A DNA stretch of 64,000 nt from the NCBI GenBank assembly GCA_022478985.1, contig JAKSZP010007903.1:124001-188000 (forward strand), given 5' to 3'. Every line of letters starts with the position of its first letter. Position 1 is the first letter of the stretch. This DNA comes from Massospora cicadina. Taxonomy: Eukaryota > Entomophthoromycota > Entomophthoromycetes > Entomophthorales > Entomophthoraceae. A model generated the notes under the pieces. The model made no database searches. It was not told where the DNA came from and saw only the letters and a program-made list of their open reading frames with translations. The position numbers were made by a program, and so were the translations under genes. Of this stretch, positions 45,331 to 56,045 are shown one piece after another.

Positions 45331-45539
45331 GTTTACATCAATCATCTTAAATACTTGTCCATCCTTTGCCTCAGTGTTTTCTATCACTTTCCAAATTGCA
45401 CCTTGGATCTCTTAGGGCTTATTCCTGATTTCTCCATTAACCATTCTATGAAACAGAAGATAAGCCAGTTGGTATACCACTTGGACCATTAGTAACCTTG
45501 ATAAGCTGTCCACATTTTTATGAGAAGCTTCAGCTCAGT

Positions 45540-45780
45540 GAACTATCTCAAATTCATAAGTTAGAGCTTCAATGCCCATTGGGACAGATGTCCTTCCAGT
45601 TCTCTTTGGTTATTCATCCAACGCAGGGAATAGTGGTCTGTCACTACTTTAAAGTGTGTACCATGAATATACACCAAAAACTTCTTACAGGCATAAATAA
45701 CCACAAGGCATTCACACTCAGTAATGTTGTAATTTCGTTTTGCTGCTGATAACGTCCGGCTCACTTAAGCTACCAGATTC
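45540..45780 (-). pseudogene. G4 RNase H segment
   Basis: The frame 45561-45764 reads SAAKRNYNITECECLVVIYA, then FKVVTDHYSLRWM and SQWALKLQAY just past its stop. These are the conserved RNase H helix and TDHxsL strand of gypsy elements. It is one of the clearest single domains in the window. Confidence 0.85.
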
Positions 45781-45799
45781 TCATCCATGTGCTCATCTA

Positions 45800-46690
45800 C
45801 TTGACTCAGGACGGCGTCAATTGCCATTAACAAAGCATCAGTTTGTACTAAAAACTCTCAATTGAAATTTGGATATTTCAACATTGGAGAATCTATGAGA
45901 TACCGGCGTAACTCATTATAAGAACTCTGGGCCTCTTCATTCCAAACAAATCCTTTCTTTGGATCCTTCAACAAATAAATGGGCTCATCAATTCTTACGA
46001 AATCCTGTATAAATATCTGGTAATATCGAACCATTCCAGAGAACCCTTGGATTTCTCAGACACTTCTCATAATGGCCATCCGTTCTGTGGCCTCAATCTT
46101 CCGGGTTTAAGGCTGCAGTCCACTGTAGTTGATGAACCCCAGATATTCTAACTCTTTCTTGAAGAAGTGGCAATTTCTCAGCTTAATCATCAGGTTAGCC
46201 ACAGACAGTCTCTTTTAGACTTCTTCCATGTGGTGTAAATGGTCAGTAAAGGTCCTACAGAACACATTTATATCATCCAAGTACACCAGGACGCACTACA
46301 ACTTCAAGTCATTCAATATGGTGTCCATGGCCCTCTGGAACGTTGCAGGCGCATTGCAAAGACCTTGGGGCTTCTGAGTTGGTTGGAATAGCCACACGCG
46401 ATGATGATTGTGCATTTCTCTTGGTCTTCCATTGGCAAATCGTTTGTCAATATCCCAATATTAGATCCATTGCAGAGAAAAAATTCACTTTTCCCAATAA
46501 ATCCAATGCATTGTTGATCTTTGGTAATGAATACAAATACTTCTTTGTTATTTTTTTCAGCCTCTGATAGTTGATCACAACCCAATTATAGCCATCCTTC
46601 TTCTTCACAATAAGGCTAGGTCTCGCTCAGGGACTCAAAAATGGAATTAGGAGCCCACGTTCCACTTTTTTGCTGTTTTCATATTCCACT
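45800..46690 (-). pseudogene. G4 reverse transcriptase, YLDD retained
   Basis: The minus strand near 46570-46620 reads SLIVKKKDGYNWVVINYQRL (KKDG...DYrxLN motif), followed by YSLPKINNALDLLG and FFSAMDLILGY. At 46270-46302 it reads VLVYLDDINVFCRTF, so the catalytic aspartates are intact. Frameshifts separate the blocks. This RT is less eroded than those of G1 and G3. Confidence 0.8.
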
Positions 46691-46699
46691 ACCACTTCA

Positions 46700-48440
46700 G
46701 CGGTCTTCAACTTCCAGGGTAATCTCATTCTTATAAGTATTTCTCCCCTGTGTAGCTTTATGGATGACGTTCTTTGCACATCCCAAATTGTGATTGTCCT
46801 GGGCAAAAAATTCCCAATACTTTTCTAATAGTTCAAGAACCTCTTCCTGCTGTCTTTCTATCAGATTAGCGAGTTGTTTCAGTTAACCAATAGTTTGATA
46901 CCCTTGGCCTGATCATCCAGATTTTCAGCGGATAAATATTATTCACTAGTTGATGAGCATATGGGCGAATAACTTCCATGATAATTTTGGGGTCAATCCC
47001 CTTTTCTACAGCTCTGGTTACCGCATTGACGTCTAAGTTGACCATTTGGTAAAGCTGGTCATGTGAGTTGTTTTCAACAAACAGTTCACTAATGCCAATG
47101 TCCTCATTTAGGATATCAGGATAAACAGTTTTAACCGCAGATCTATATTGTTCCCCGTCCAGGCCGCAGGCCCTTTTCCTGAATCCTATGAGGGTTTGGA
47201 CTCCTTTGCATGGGACACATTGATCTGCTCCCTAGGCTTCTTGCTAAAGCACTGGCAGCAAAGTGGCTCTTCCCTCCACACTGATAACAGAGCTTGTTAA
47301 TCTTGTCTGTCTGGTAAACTCCTTGGGTTTTTTCCCCATCACTGTTTAATTGTTTGATTCTTTAAAAGTTTCAGTCACTTTGGTAGGATTTGAATTTTGG
47401 CTCAGACTCAGCTTGAAGCTTCGATTAGGGGCCTTGAACGTGGCTCCTAGCATCTTCAAATGATCCATTATTTGTGCTGTGGTTTTTTTGGATGCTTTTG
47501 GAAGATATCATTTAATTAAATCACAGTTAGGCTGAAGAGCCACTTGTAATACTATACACATGTCGAAATCTTCCATTATTTTCACTCTGACCAAAATCTG
47601 TGATTATTGGTAGAATTGGTCAACAAAATTTGTTAAGGTCTCATCTTTTTAAAAAATTTAAATCCACATATTTCTTGATTGATTTCAACATGTTGTGGTG
47701 CTTCCAAACTCCTTCATTATTGCAGCCTTAGCCTCCTAATAATACCAGCTGTCTCCCCTAGATGAGGTAACACCAAGCTTTGACAGTTTCTATTCAAACA
47801 TTTCATGACCTTTAACGCTTTTTGCTGATTGCCATACCCAAACATGGTCATGTCAAACAGTCACTAGAACGAAGGAGCATTATCCCAATAAAAAGTGGGT
47901 AGATTTTGTCGTGGCTTTAGTTCCTTTGAAGTTTCTCTAGCCGCCACTCTTGGCTCAGCCACCTGACTGATTTGAGGAGTATCTTAAGGGTCATCTCTAA
48001 AATGGCAGAAAATGCAGCTGGCATATTTTTAGTAATGGCAACTTCACAAATGGAGTTCTTGGGGTCTTTTCTTCAGCGTTGGTCACCACATAGGGTTCAC
48101 ATTCACACTCTAATACTTCAGTTCTTTGATTTGCTTCACGAGACGTTCCATGTCTGATCTGAGTGAACACAATCAAACGTGATCCAAATTAAGTTCCATC
48201 TTTATGAATAAAACTTTTTGGACCAATTATTCTTCTTTTTAGTCAAAGACATTACTTTTCTGAGTAGCTCATTGCTGTAATTAGAAATTTCTTCTACTCC
48301 TTCCTAGATCTTAGTGAATATCTCCTCCAAGGTAGCAAATTCTCTATGATCAGCTGCAATTAAGGCGTTTTTGTTGATGGTTGCTAGTTCTGTCTAAAGT
48401 CTTCTAAACTCTTCCTTATATGACATCTTGGAATGGCGTA
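46700..48440 (-). pseudogene. G4 protease-gag region, decayed
   Basis: A zinc-knuckle relic at about 47262-47310 reads CYQCGGKSHFAASA. The first two Cys and the His are in place, but the last ligand is not. Between it and RT the protease is not recognisable with certainty. From 47.4 kb to the primer site the minus strand carries gag-like helical pieces without a continuous frame. Confidence 0.5.
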
Positions 48441-48457
48441 CCTTACTCAACTACCCA

Positions 48458-48472
48458 CTGTAGTGAGCATAA
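48458..48472 (-). promoter_or_regulatory. G4 primer-binding site
   Basis: The plus strand reads CTGTAGTGAGCATAA just before the LTR, the same site as G2 (CTGTAGTGAGCACCA) with the terminal CCA eroded to TAA. Confidence 0.65.
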
Positions 48473-48473
48473 A

Positions 48474-49589
48474 GGTTAAAGTTTGGAAACTATTGGCTTT
48501 AGATGTTAAGAACTGGCTCATCTAATAGCTCCCAGAAGTTAACTGCACAGGTTTGTATGTGCATATTTTTGTTTTTCTTGATAGTAATTAATATGTGTTT
48601 GATAATAGTATGACAACTATTATCTATAGTTGAATAGATAAACCCAATATGGTCCAACGCTAAACCTTTAATAATACACAAAATATTGATTATGTAAAAA
48701 ATAGAGATTTCTTCCCTATCCTGGCTGTACTTAATCCACTCTCAGATTCAGAGGTTCCTGTTCTTCCTTCTCATCACGCAGAGTCTGCAGAGTACCATTT
48801 CAAAGATCTGCTTTTTTTCTAAAGTATCCAATCCTTACTCTTTATACACACAAAAGAGTCTATAAAATATTTGTATATCACAACAAGAATTAACTGAAGA
48901 TGAATAGAACTATTTTACAATATGAAGAATCTGCTTTAATATTATAGATTATAGCGAATTTATAGAGGAAATTCAGCGTCCAACTCCTCAGTTGGCGCCT
49001 AAGCCATGAAACGGCAATTGTTGCCATTGAATTTTTATATGATGTCTCTACTGGCTATGGCCTTCTCCATCAGGTTATGTATTCCTCCATCAGATATCCT
49101 CGAGACCTGGAACAGTTAGAGCCAGAAAAAGCGTCCCTAACGTTTCAAACTCAATCACAGTGAACCAAGCACAATTGGTTTGCGACCTTATTAGGTAATG
49201 GGACTCTATACCCATTATGGAAGGTTGAGAACCAACTGATTGATTTGCTAGTTGCAGATGGCATCACTCGCCTCATAATTGCTAATTAAATCACCAATCA
49301 TTCAGTGATAAAACCCACCAAGATCCAATCAGTACGCCTGATGGTTAATTTTTGATCAACTATCAGAGTCCCCCTACCATTGGCACCTCTGCCTGACAAG
49401 ATATTAAGCGTTTACCTGTATTGATCCCCAACGGATCAAAACCTGACGATCACCTAAAAAAATCCTAGGACATTATTAACCCAAAATCGAGGTCAACTGA
49501 TATCTGATTTATTTGCTAGTGGGACTTATCCCCTAACGAACCAGTAGATAACTTATGAAGCTGGAAAGGCATGCAAGAATCCCAATTCG
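48474..49589 (-). repeat. G4 5' LTR
   Basis: Direct repeat partner of 41082-42197. Its left end reads GGTTAAAG where TGTTAAAG is expected. Its right end is eroded (CCAATTCG for CCAACACA), so the outer boundary is accurate to only a few bases. Confidence 0.85.
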
Positions 49590-49979
49590 TTTCCTCCAAC
49601 AAAATTTAATGTAATAACAAATCTATAAATTCCTTACTATAAGATTAAAGTAGAAAAATGCTGGGCTACCTTCAGCAGCTTAATTTACAATTATTGACAG
49701 CTTAGCGGTAACTACCCACTTGCAGGAAAAACGCAAAGCCAAGTTAGTGGAAGAAGTAATATCAAAGCCATATGTTCAACAGTTAGAACCACTTGAGCTT
49801 TTGATATTTTCTGACGAGACCCCAAGTTGGCCTGGTTAAGTGGCTGTACCTAATGGGGCTTTATAGATCTTAGTCCTCAGATATGTGAAGAAACTCAAAA
49901 AGTTTTAGGTTCTGAGGACAAGTTAAGGTGTACTTGCAATAAATCTAAGAAGCTCTTTTTCTGAGTGTACTTATATTGA

Positions 49980-50180
49980 TATAACTCTGAATAAGCTCAA
50001 AGTCTGAGCTATTATAGACAGTGAAGCAACAACTAATATTGCGTCAACTCAATTAGTGAAAAAACTGGGGCTTTCTCTATACATAGACCATCTAAAATCT
50101 ATGGTACCTCCAGTCCTCATACCACAACGTCAGAAGGAGCATACAGCGTATTGCCACAGCGTTTTTGCTCACTAGTGATC
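49980..50180 (+). pseudogene. G3 protease fragment
   Basis: At about 50008-50085 the plus strand reads AIIDSEATTNIAST and QLVKKLGLSL. This is the gypsy protease active-site strand (iiDSGAtxNFis) with the catalytic Gly changed to Glu, which would abolish activity. Confidence 0.65.
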
Positions 50181-51248
50181 TTCGCTCCTGCCATCTTTCC
50201 ATAATCTACATTAAACTTTATAATTGATACCTCATTTATGATGTAATATGGGTTCAAAGGTGATTTAGAAGAAAATACGTTGAGAACCTTGGGTCAAACT
50301 CTTCCGCTCTTTATAATTGGAAGAATGAGACTCTGAGACTATAGATTAGGGATTAATTAACCTCATATCTAAGAATAGCAAAGTGCCAAATTGATTACCA
50401 GTGGCTATGCGGCCTTACCCAGTGATTACTGAATCAGATTTCAGAATCTAAGGATATTCCCATACGCGCTAATCATAACTTAATCATTCTGTTGGATCAA
50501 AGAATAGTAATGGGGACTATAATTATTTTAAAAATTCCCCAAAAATTATATGGCGAGATAGTCACTACATTTGGCCAATCAAACTTAGAACCAGTTGCCA
50601 CGCCTGGTTTTATACTTCTGGACCATGGCGAAAATAAGATGCCTTATCCAATCTGAATCCTTATTCTGTGCAAATTAAGTGGCAACAGATAGTCGCTTTT
50701 GTTCATATATTACCCATTAACGAGGTATCAATTATCCTTGACTTTGGAAATCTGGATGAACTTGGGCTCAAGAGCAACAAGTATCAATCAGTATGTTATA
50801 TGGTACCTTGAGAACGCCTTTCTGTGTCGATTGAGGATAAAAAGTCCAAGCTTTGGCCCTTTTCAAGAAACAAAAAAGTTATTTTAGATTAAGAAGACTA
50901 TAAGTTGGGGTGCGCACATGAAGTTACACCAGTCGATACTGGTAATCATCCAGCTTTTTAGTCTTCATTCTATTAGTCTCTCAAAGGTGGCAGATGAGGT
51001 TATCAATCATAAAATTAATCAACTTATGCATCAGTATCCTGGTGCCTACCAATAACCCTTAAACCTCCCAGTGTTGGTTATCATAAAGAAGGATGGATTT
51101 AATCCAGTGATAATATCAAAAGGTCAACATTAACAACAAAAAAGATTTCTACCTTTATCCAATATCAATGATGCACTAGACTGTCTGGGGGTCTCACAGT
51201 ATTTCTCCCCTTGAATTCAATCTCTGAATATTGGCAGAATGAGCCGCC

Positions 51249-51295
51249 AAAGGAAGAACTGGAACCATCTAGTACTAAAAAAAGGAAGAACTGGA
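51249..51295 (+). mobile_element. Minute retroposed tail 2 (17 bp) with 15-bp target duplication
   Basis: The insert ACCATCTAGTACTAAAA (51264-51280) lies between perfect 15-bp repeats of AAAGGAAGAACTGGA (51249-51263 and 51281-51295). Its 17 bases equal the first 17 of tail 1, although the flanking repeats are unrelated. Confidence 0.75.
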
Positions 51296-51542
51296 GAAAT
51301 GCAGTATGATTATTATGGTACATAACAGCTTACTAGGATGCCACAAAGGATGTGTAACATCCCTTTGAAATTACAGCATGCTATGGATAGAATAATTGGG
51401 AATTTAAAATATCCTTGTGTTAGCTTATCTAGATGATACAAATGTATTTTCAAGACCATATATGGATGATTTGAAGCAGTTAAAAGATATTTTCCACCAC
51501 CTGGATAAGGCTGATCTATGAATCAAAACTGCAATTGTAATT

Positions 51543-52329
51543 TGTGATGGTTGAGGTTTATCTTCAACATCACATTGCCCTGATCTTTGATAAGACAGGA
51601 CAGGCTGGTGTGGAAGATAGAGAGAGTGAGAGAGCATTAGGCTTGGCTAGACCCCAGGTTGAGACTAATACTGGGGAAGGACGGTAGTTAGATGTTTCTT
51701 CAGGACTGAGGTCAAACCAAATGGTTTTGAAGTGTGTGGTTTCTAGGTAAAGGTGGATTCGAATCAGAATTGAAGTGATTCTCAGGTATGGTGGTTCAGC
51801 CACTACAGAATTCAATCTGTCCTAAAACAATTGGGGTTTGCTTATGGCATGTTTCAAAAGATATAACGTCAGGCATGGCGAATGAGCTTAATCTATGCTT
51901 GTAACAGAGAGCTATAAGAGATAGGACTTAAAAATGGGAGGTTCTCTGGTTCCGTTTTCTATCAACTTGCCTAAATATATCAAATAGAGCCGTTCCTAAG
52001 CCTTACTTAGTTTTATTACTGTCTTCCGAGGTTTATATTAATAAATTTAGTCTAACAGCGGCCATGTTTGGCCTATATGAACATGAGTTGGACTTTGGGA
52101 GCAAGATAGGGAAGGCTATTGCCTCCCTATACACCTTGTCTTGGAGTCAGGGCATGTTGCTGGGGGTAAGCATACTTGCAACTGTCCTCCAAGGGGTGTT
52201 TATTCATGGCTCCTGTAGCACACGCACTATATGAATCGTCTCAGGGACCTTGTCTGCCCTTTGGTCATTGACTTAAAGCCCTGCTTCCCAATTCATTCGA
52301 GGCTCACTGGAAGGAGCCAGTGCATTACA
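51543..52329 (+). repeat. Solo LTR S1 in the G3 reverse transcriptase
   Basis: It starts TGTGATGGTTGAGG and ends AGTGCATTACA. Colinear with 53225-53999 over its whole length, with anchors such as TCCGTTTTCTATCAACTTG, CAGTCTAACAGCG/TAGTCTAACAGCG and CACCTTGTCTTGGAGTCAGG. The 5-bp flanks (TAATT and TTGTT) match poorly. G3 RT text lies on both sides, so it inserted into G3 and no internal region remains. Confidence 0.75.
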
Positions 52330-52639
52330 TTGTTTATTATGCAAACAACTTGAATATCTGTGGGTTGTCATTTATAAGCAAGGATTGTGTCCAAGTCCAC
52401 TAAGGTTAAAATTATAAAAAATGTCACGTCCAAGTAGCAAGCATGATATCCGGGTAATTCTGGAATTGATTGACTATAATTGTCAGTTTCTGAAATTTTT
52501 TTTTAAAATAAGTGAGCCGTTATATCACCTTCTAAAGACTGGGGTACCATTTGAATGGATGGAAACTACCAGCTGCCCTTTGTAAAGCTAAGCCTTTTCC
52601 TAACCCAAGTGGCAGTATTGTTGACCAAACCTTAATAAA

Positions 52640-52990
52640 ATTTATTTTATGCAGATTGATGCATCCCACACTGTCGTAGGGTTGGTGTAATCTCAGTTTG
52701 ATAATGAGGGGTAGAACACCTGTCGCTTACTACAACCAGATGCTAAATGTACATGAAAGGAATTATACCATTACTGAGAATGAGTTTCTAGCTGTCAATT
52801 ATGCTAAATATTTGGGGTTTACATCTCATGATCTGCAATTTACTGTGGTATCTGCCCACGCCTCCCTGCACTTTGTTTCACAATTATAAGGAAACTGAAG
52901 GAAGGTTGGACTTCTGGCCTTGAAATTACAAGTGTGTTACTTCAAAATCAAACACCAGCCCGGTGTTAAATATCAAACGTGGATGTACTC
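52640..52990 (+). pseudogene. G3 RNase H segment
   Basis: The frame 52698-52889 reads RTPVAYYNQMLNVHERNYTI and TENEFLAVNYA, the conserved RNase H helix. DLQFTVVSAHASL replaces the usual TDHxsL strand. The following tether text gives ALKLQVCYFKIKHQPGV and then a solo LTR interrupts the spacer to integrase. Confidence 0.8.
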
Positions 52991-53224
52991 TTCATCTGCC
53001 CACTGTAGCCTCAATGGATGATCCAGCGAATAAATTGTTTAACAAAATGGTTACTTATCAATATGGTAATGAACCTGTTGAGGTTTAACGCACATTTGAT
53101 AAAATTATACAGAAAACTTTTGTGGAGACTGGTAAGCTGTACAAGGTTATTAAAAAACAACCCTTTTTTCCATAAACCCTCCGAGCGGGACAGACTTAAT
53201 TATTGCCAATAATAAGGCAACAGT

Positions 53225-53999
53225 TGTGATGGTTGAGGCTTTCCATCAACATTACATTGCCATGATCTTTGATAAAGACAGGATAAGCTGGTGTGGAAAA
53301 TAGGGGGTGAGAGCATTATTCTTGGCTAGAACCCAGGTTGTGATTGAGACTGGGAAGGAAGGCGGTTAGAAGTTTTGTGAATCCTGGGGTCAAACCAATT
53401 GGTTTTGAAGTGGGTGAGTTATAGGGTAAAGGTGTATTTAAATCAGAATTGGAATGATCCTTGAGTTTGGTGGCTCAGCCAATATGGAATTCAATCTGGA
53501 CAAGAACTATTGGGGCTTGCTTATGGCATATTTCAAAAACATAGTGTCAGCCATGACGGATAAGCGTGATCTATAGTAGCATCAGAGAGCTATTAGAGGA
53601 GGGACTTAATAATAGGAGGTTCTCTATTTCCGTTTTCTATTAACTTGTCTAGATATCCAATAAAGCCGTCCTTAAGCCTTAATCATTTTTATTATTGCCG
53701 TACAAGGTTTATATTGGTAAATTCAGTCTAACAGCGACCAGGTTTGGCCTATGCAAACAGGAGGTGGAAATTGAGAGCGAGATTGTTAAGGTTATTGCCT
53801 CCATATACACCTTGTCTTGGAGTCAGGGCATGTTGCTGGGTTAAGCATTCTCGAAACTGTCCTCAAAGGATGTTTATCCACAGCCTGTACCACATGCACC
53901 AGAAGAATAGTCTCAGGGACCTTGTGTTTCATTTGGTCATTGACTTGGGCCCTAATTCCTAATTCTTTTGTGGCTCATTGGAGGAGCTGGTGCGTTACA
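53225..53999 (+). repeat. Solo LTR S2 with perfect target duplication
   Basis: It starts TGTGATGGTTGAGG and ends GTGCGTTACA, and is flanked on both sides by ACAGT (53220-53224 and 54000-54004). This is an exact 5-bp target-site duplication, which proves an independent integration of the same family as S1. It splits the G3 tether/integrase N-terminal region. Confidence 0.85.
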
Positions 54000-54009
54000 A
54001 CAGTGCAAA

Positions 54010-55010
54010 GTTGATATAATAAGACATTTGAACAAATATGATCCCTTTATTAATGAATTTCTATGTCTCATAATATTTGTGATACTCTCAGCTGCTAACA
54101 AGAATGCCAAGTGGAAGCACTCTTCTGGAAGGCCACTTCCTATCAAATTGATTAAACCCACTTTACCTGGCACATTGTCTCTACTAACGTCGTGGGGCCC
54201 TTGGCCAATAGTTCTGGTCAGTTTAAAATATATAATTGTAACTATTAATCCCCTTACCAAGTGGTGAAAGCCAAAGTGGTCAGAGACTTAGGGGCCACAG
54301 CTTTCGCCAAGTTTATCTTGGAGTAAATTATTTATCAGCATGGATGTCCTCGGTTTTTGTTGATAAAAGGAATTAAGTTCACATCATAGGTGATTGCTAA
54401 GCTTAAGAATGATAGGTATAAGTGAGGTATTATCTACACCCTTTTACCTCAAGACCAAAAGCACCATCAAACAAATAAATAGTACTCTTGTTGAATAACA
54501 TAGATTAGTAATGGGAAAAGCGTAATATGGATCCTTTTCCTGCGTTCTGCTGTATTTTCACTCAACATTTCATGCCACTCAGCAATGGGGCACTCACCAT
54601 TTGCCGAACTCCATAGGAAGCATCTTGCACTGCAGAACTTCTGTACTCCTGTGTTAAAGAAGAGAGCATGATTCCTACCAGATACCTTAATAAGCTTACA
54701 TGAACCTTAATTCAGCTACAAAGCTCAGCCTTTTCCAACGCGCTGGCTTAGAAAGTCAACAATAGATCGTTTGATACCAAAGAAAGCAAGATATTACCTA
54801 CTTTTGGCGTAGTAGAACTGTTCTGGTACTTTTGATGACAATGACAATGGAAGGGCTATCAAACTAGAACATTTATAAAAAGGGCCCTTTGAGATCATTA
54901 AGAAGACATCTACAGATGCATACACTCTGAAATACCCTATTAGAACCATCCTAGTAATCAGGTAAAGTGTTAATTTCTTTAAAAAGTACTTGAACTTCAG
55001 CTTCCTGGCT
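54010..55010 (+). pseudogene. G3 integrase, decayed
   Basis: The frame 53968-54267 crosses from the solo LTR into integrase text: KNAKWKHSSGRPLPI, LTSWGPWPIV, LKYIIVTINPLTKW. This matches the GRPLPI...GPWP...YIIVxxxxLTKWxEA start of the core, with the first catalytic Asp changed to Asn. Later pieces (to about 55.0 kb) include FLLIKGIKFTS and the Glu region STIKQINSTLVE. Stops are frequent. Confidence 0.7.
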
Positions 55011-55067
55011 CCAAACTCTTAATAGCTAATATGACCCCCGCTCATCTTTATTACCTGATGTTTGATC

Positions 55068-55080
55068 AAGTGGGTGGAAA
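55068..55080 (+). promoter_or_regulatory. G3 polypurine tract
   Basis: CAAGTGGGTGGAAA ends directly before the TGTTGCAATT start of the 3' LTR; two T residues interrupt an otherwise purine run. Confidence 0.6.
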
Positions 55081-55911
55081 TGTTGCAATTAGTTTGACCA
55101 ACCATCAGATTATATACTATTTACCTAATGATTACATTTTATATAAAAATTTGATATAGAATTTAATCGCTTATTAAATACTATAGCTCATGGTCCCCAA
55201 CGTCTTAGGAAATTGCCAAAATTGTATTAAAATTAATTTTGATAATTTTACCTCAGCACCTTTAGTTATAAACAATTGTTATGGCAGATCAACTCCATAA
55301 CCCATCCAGGGCAATTTCTGTTGCCTCATTTAATGATTACCTTGGTAAATGGCCTTGGAGTTTATATCCGCATCTATTTATTTAGATTTGTATATTCTAT
55401 CTTGTCCCCTGAGCTAGCTTGAAATATTCTTTGTGAGGGTTCCTAATGTAATAATGATCATCTTCTAGTACCTCAATTGCAATCAATTGTTCATGACTAT
55501 TTTAGAAATAACTTGAATCCTAGTTAATCACTCCTTTAGTCTAATGTAGATAATTAAGCTTATAGTTTACCACCTTTAAGTTCTGCTTAGTAAACCTAAA
55601 TTGTACCAATAGGAGCTCTAGTGATGAAAATTATATATCTTAGCGGGTTTCCATTTATATTGGGAACTTTTTTCCCATATTGCTGGAGAAACCTAGTGCA
55701 AAGAAAGAATATCATGAGCAATCTGCAAAGACTTTGGCAGTATTACATAATACATTGTTCCCTATCTTTTTTTAAAAAACATTTCTCTTTAAAAAGAGTG
55801 TTCTTTAGCAAGTTTTTTAAAGTTGCTATCCTTTAATAATGCCTTATAATATTAAGCAGAATAATCTGTGAACTCAGAAATCTGATGTTTAAGAACTAAT
55901 CTCAATAAACA
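55081..55911 (+). repeat. G3 3' LTR
   Basis: Direct repeat of 38609-39426, starting TGTTGCAATT and ending CAATAAACA. It is heavily diverged from its partner, including small gaps. Confidence 0.8.
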
Positions 55912-56045
55912 TGCTACCTAGATCTAGGGGGAAAGAGTCCATGAGAATTTAAATTTAAAACATGCTGATGTCAACGTGTTATATATGGCTAGTGATTTTT
56001 ATTAAAAACTAAAATAAGAGTAGTTGATTATCAGAAACAAATTTT

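Larger units (their letters stand above)
41082..49589 (-). mobile_element. G4: younger full-length Ty3/gypsy-type element nested in G3
   Basis: LTRs of about 1.1 kb (41082-42197 and 48474-49589) enclose a minus-strand gag, RT, RNase H, integrase series. It lies antisense inside G3, between the gag knuckle and the protease of G3. The solo LTR at 4194-5294 confirms the ends (TGTGTTGG...TTTAACA). A polypurine tract abuts the 3' LTR and a primer site lies next to the 5' LTR. Flanks TGCCT and TTCCT (the latter one base beyond the assigned end) may be the target duplication. About 2 kb of extra sequence separates integrase from the 3' LTR. The RT keeps YLDD, but all frames are broken. Confidence 0.85.
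50940..52640 (+). pseudogene. G3 reverse transcriptase, split by a solo LTR
   Basis: The first part reads VIIKKDGFNPVI (about 51085-51120, KKDG motif) and ALDCLG, then AMDRIIGNLKYPC. It also gives LAYLDDTNVFSR at about 51420-51456, with YLDD intact, and QLKDIFHHLDKADL. Coding text stops at 51542 where a solo LTR begins and resumes at about 52340 with RT thumb text (FISKDCVQVH, YHLLKTGVPFEWME). A 17-bp retroposed tail also lies in the RT region (51249-51295). Confidence 0.75.
38609..55911 (+). mobile_element. G3: old Ty3/gypsy-type element, host of three nested insertions
   Basis: LTRs 38609-39426 and 55081-55911 enclose plus-strand gag, protease, RT, RNase H and integrase remnants in Ty3/gypsy order. 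The 17.3-kb span is inflated by a complete element G4 (41082-49589) and two solo LTRs (51543-52329 and 53225-53999). Without them the element is about 7.2 kb, a normal gypsy length. A primer-binding site follows the 5' LTR and a polypurine tract precedes the 3' LTR. The LTRs are strongly diverged, so this is the oldest layer. No target duplication is visible (flanks AAAAA and TGCTA). Confidence 0.85.

Noticed and set aside
46343..46567. Plus-strand ORF over the G4 reverse transcriptase
   Set aside because: It is antisense to clear RT motifs (KKDG, YLDD) on the minus strand, so it is a shadow frame.
51543..53999. A single LTR retrotransposon with S1 and S2 as its two LTRs
   Set aside because: The interval between them carries G3 RT thumb and RNase H text in register with G3, and S2 has its own perfect 5-bp target duplication.
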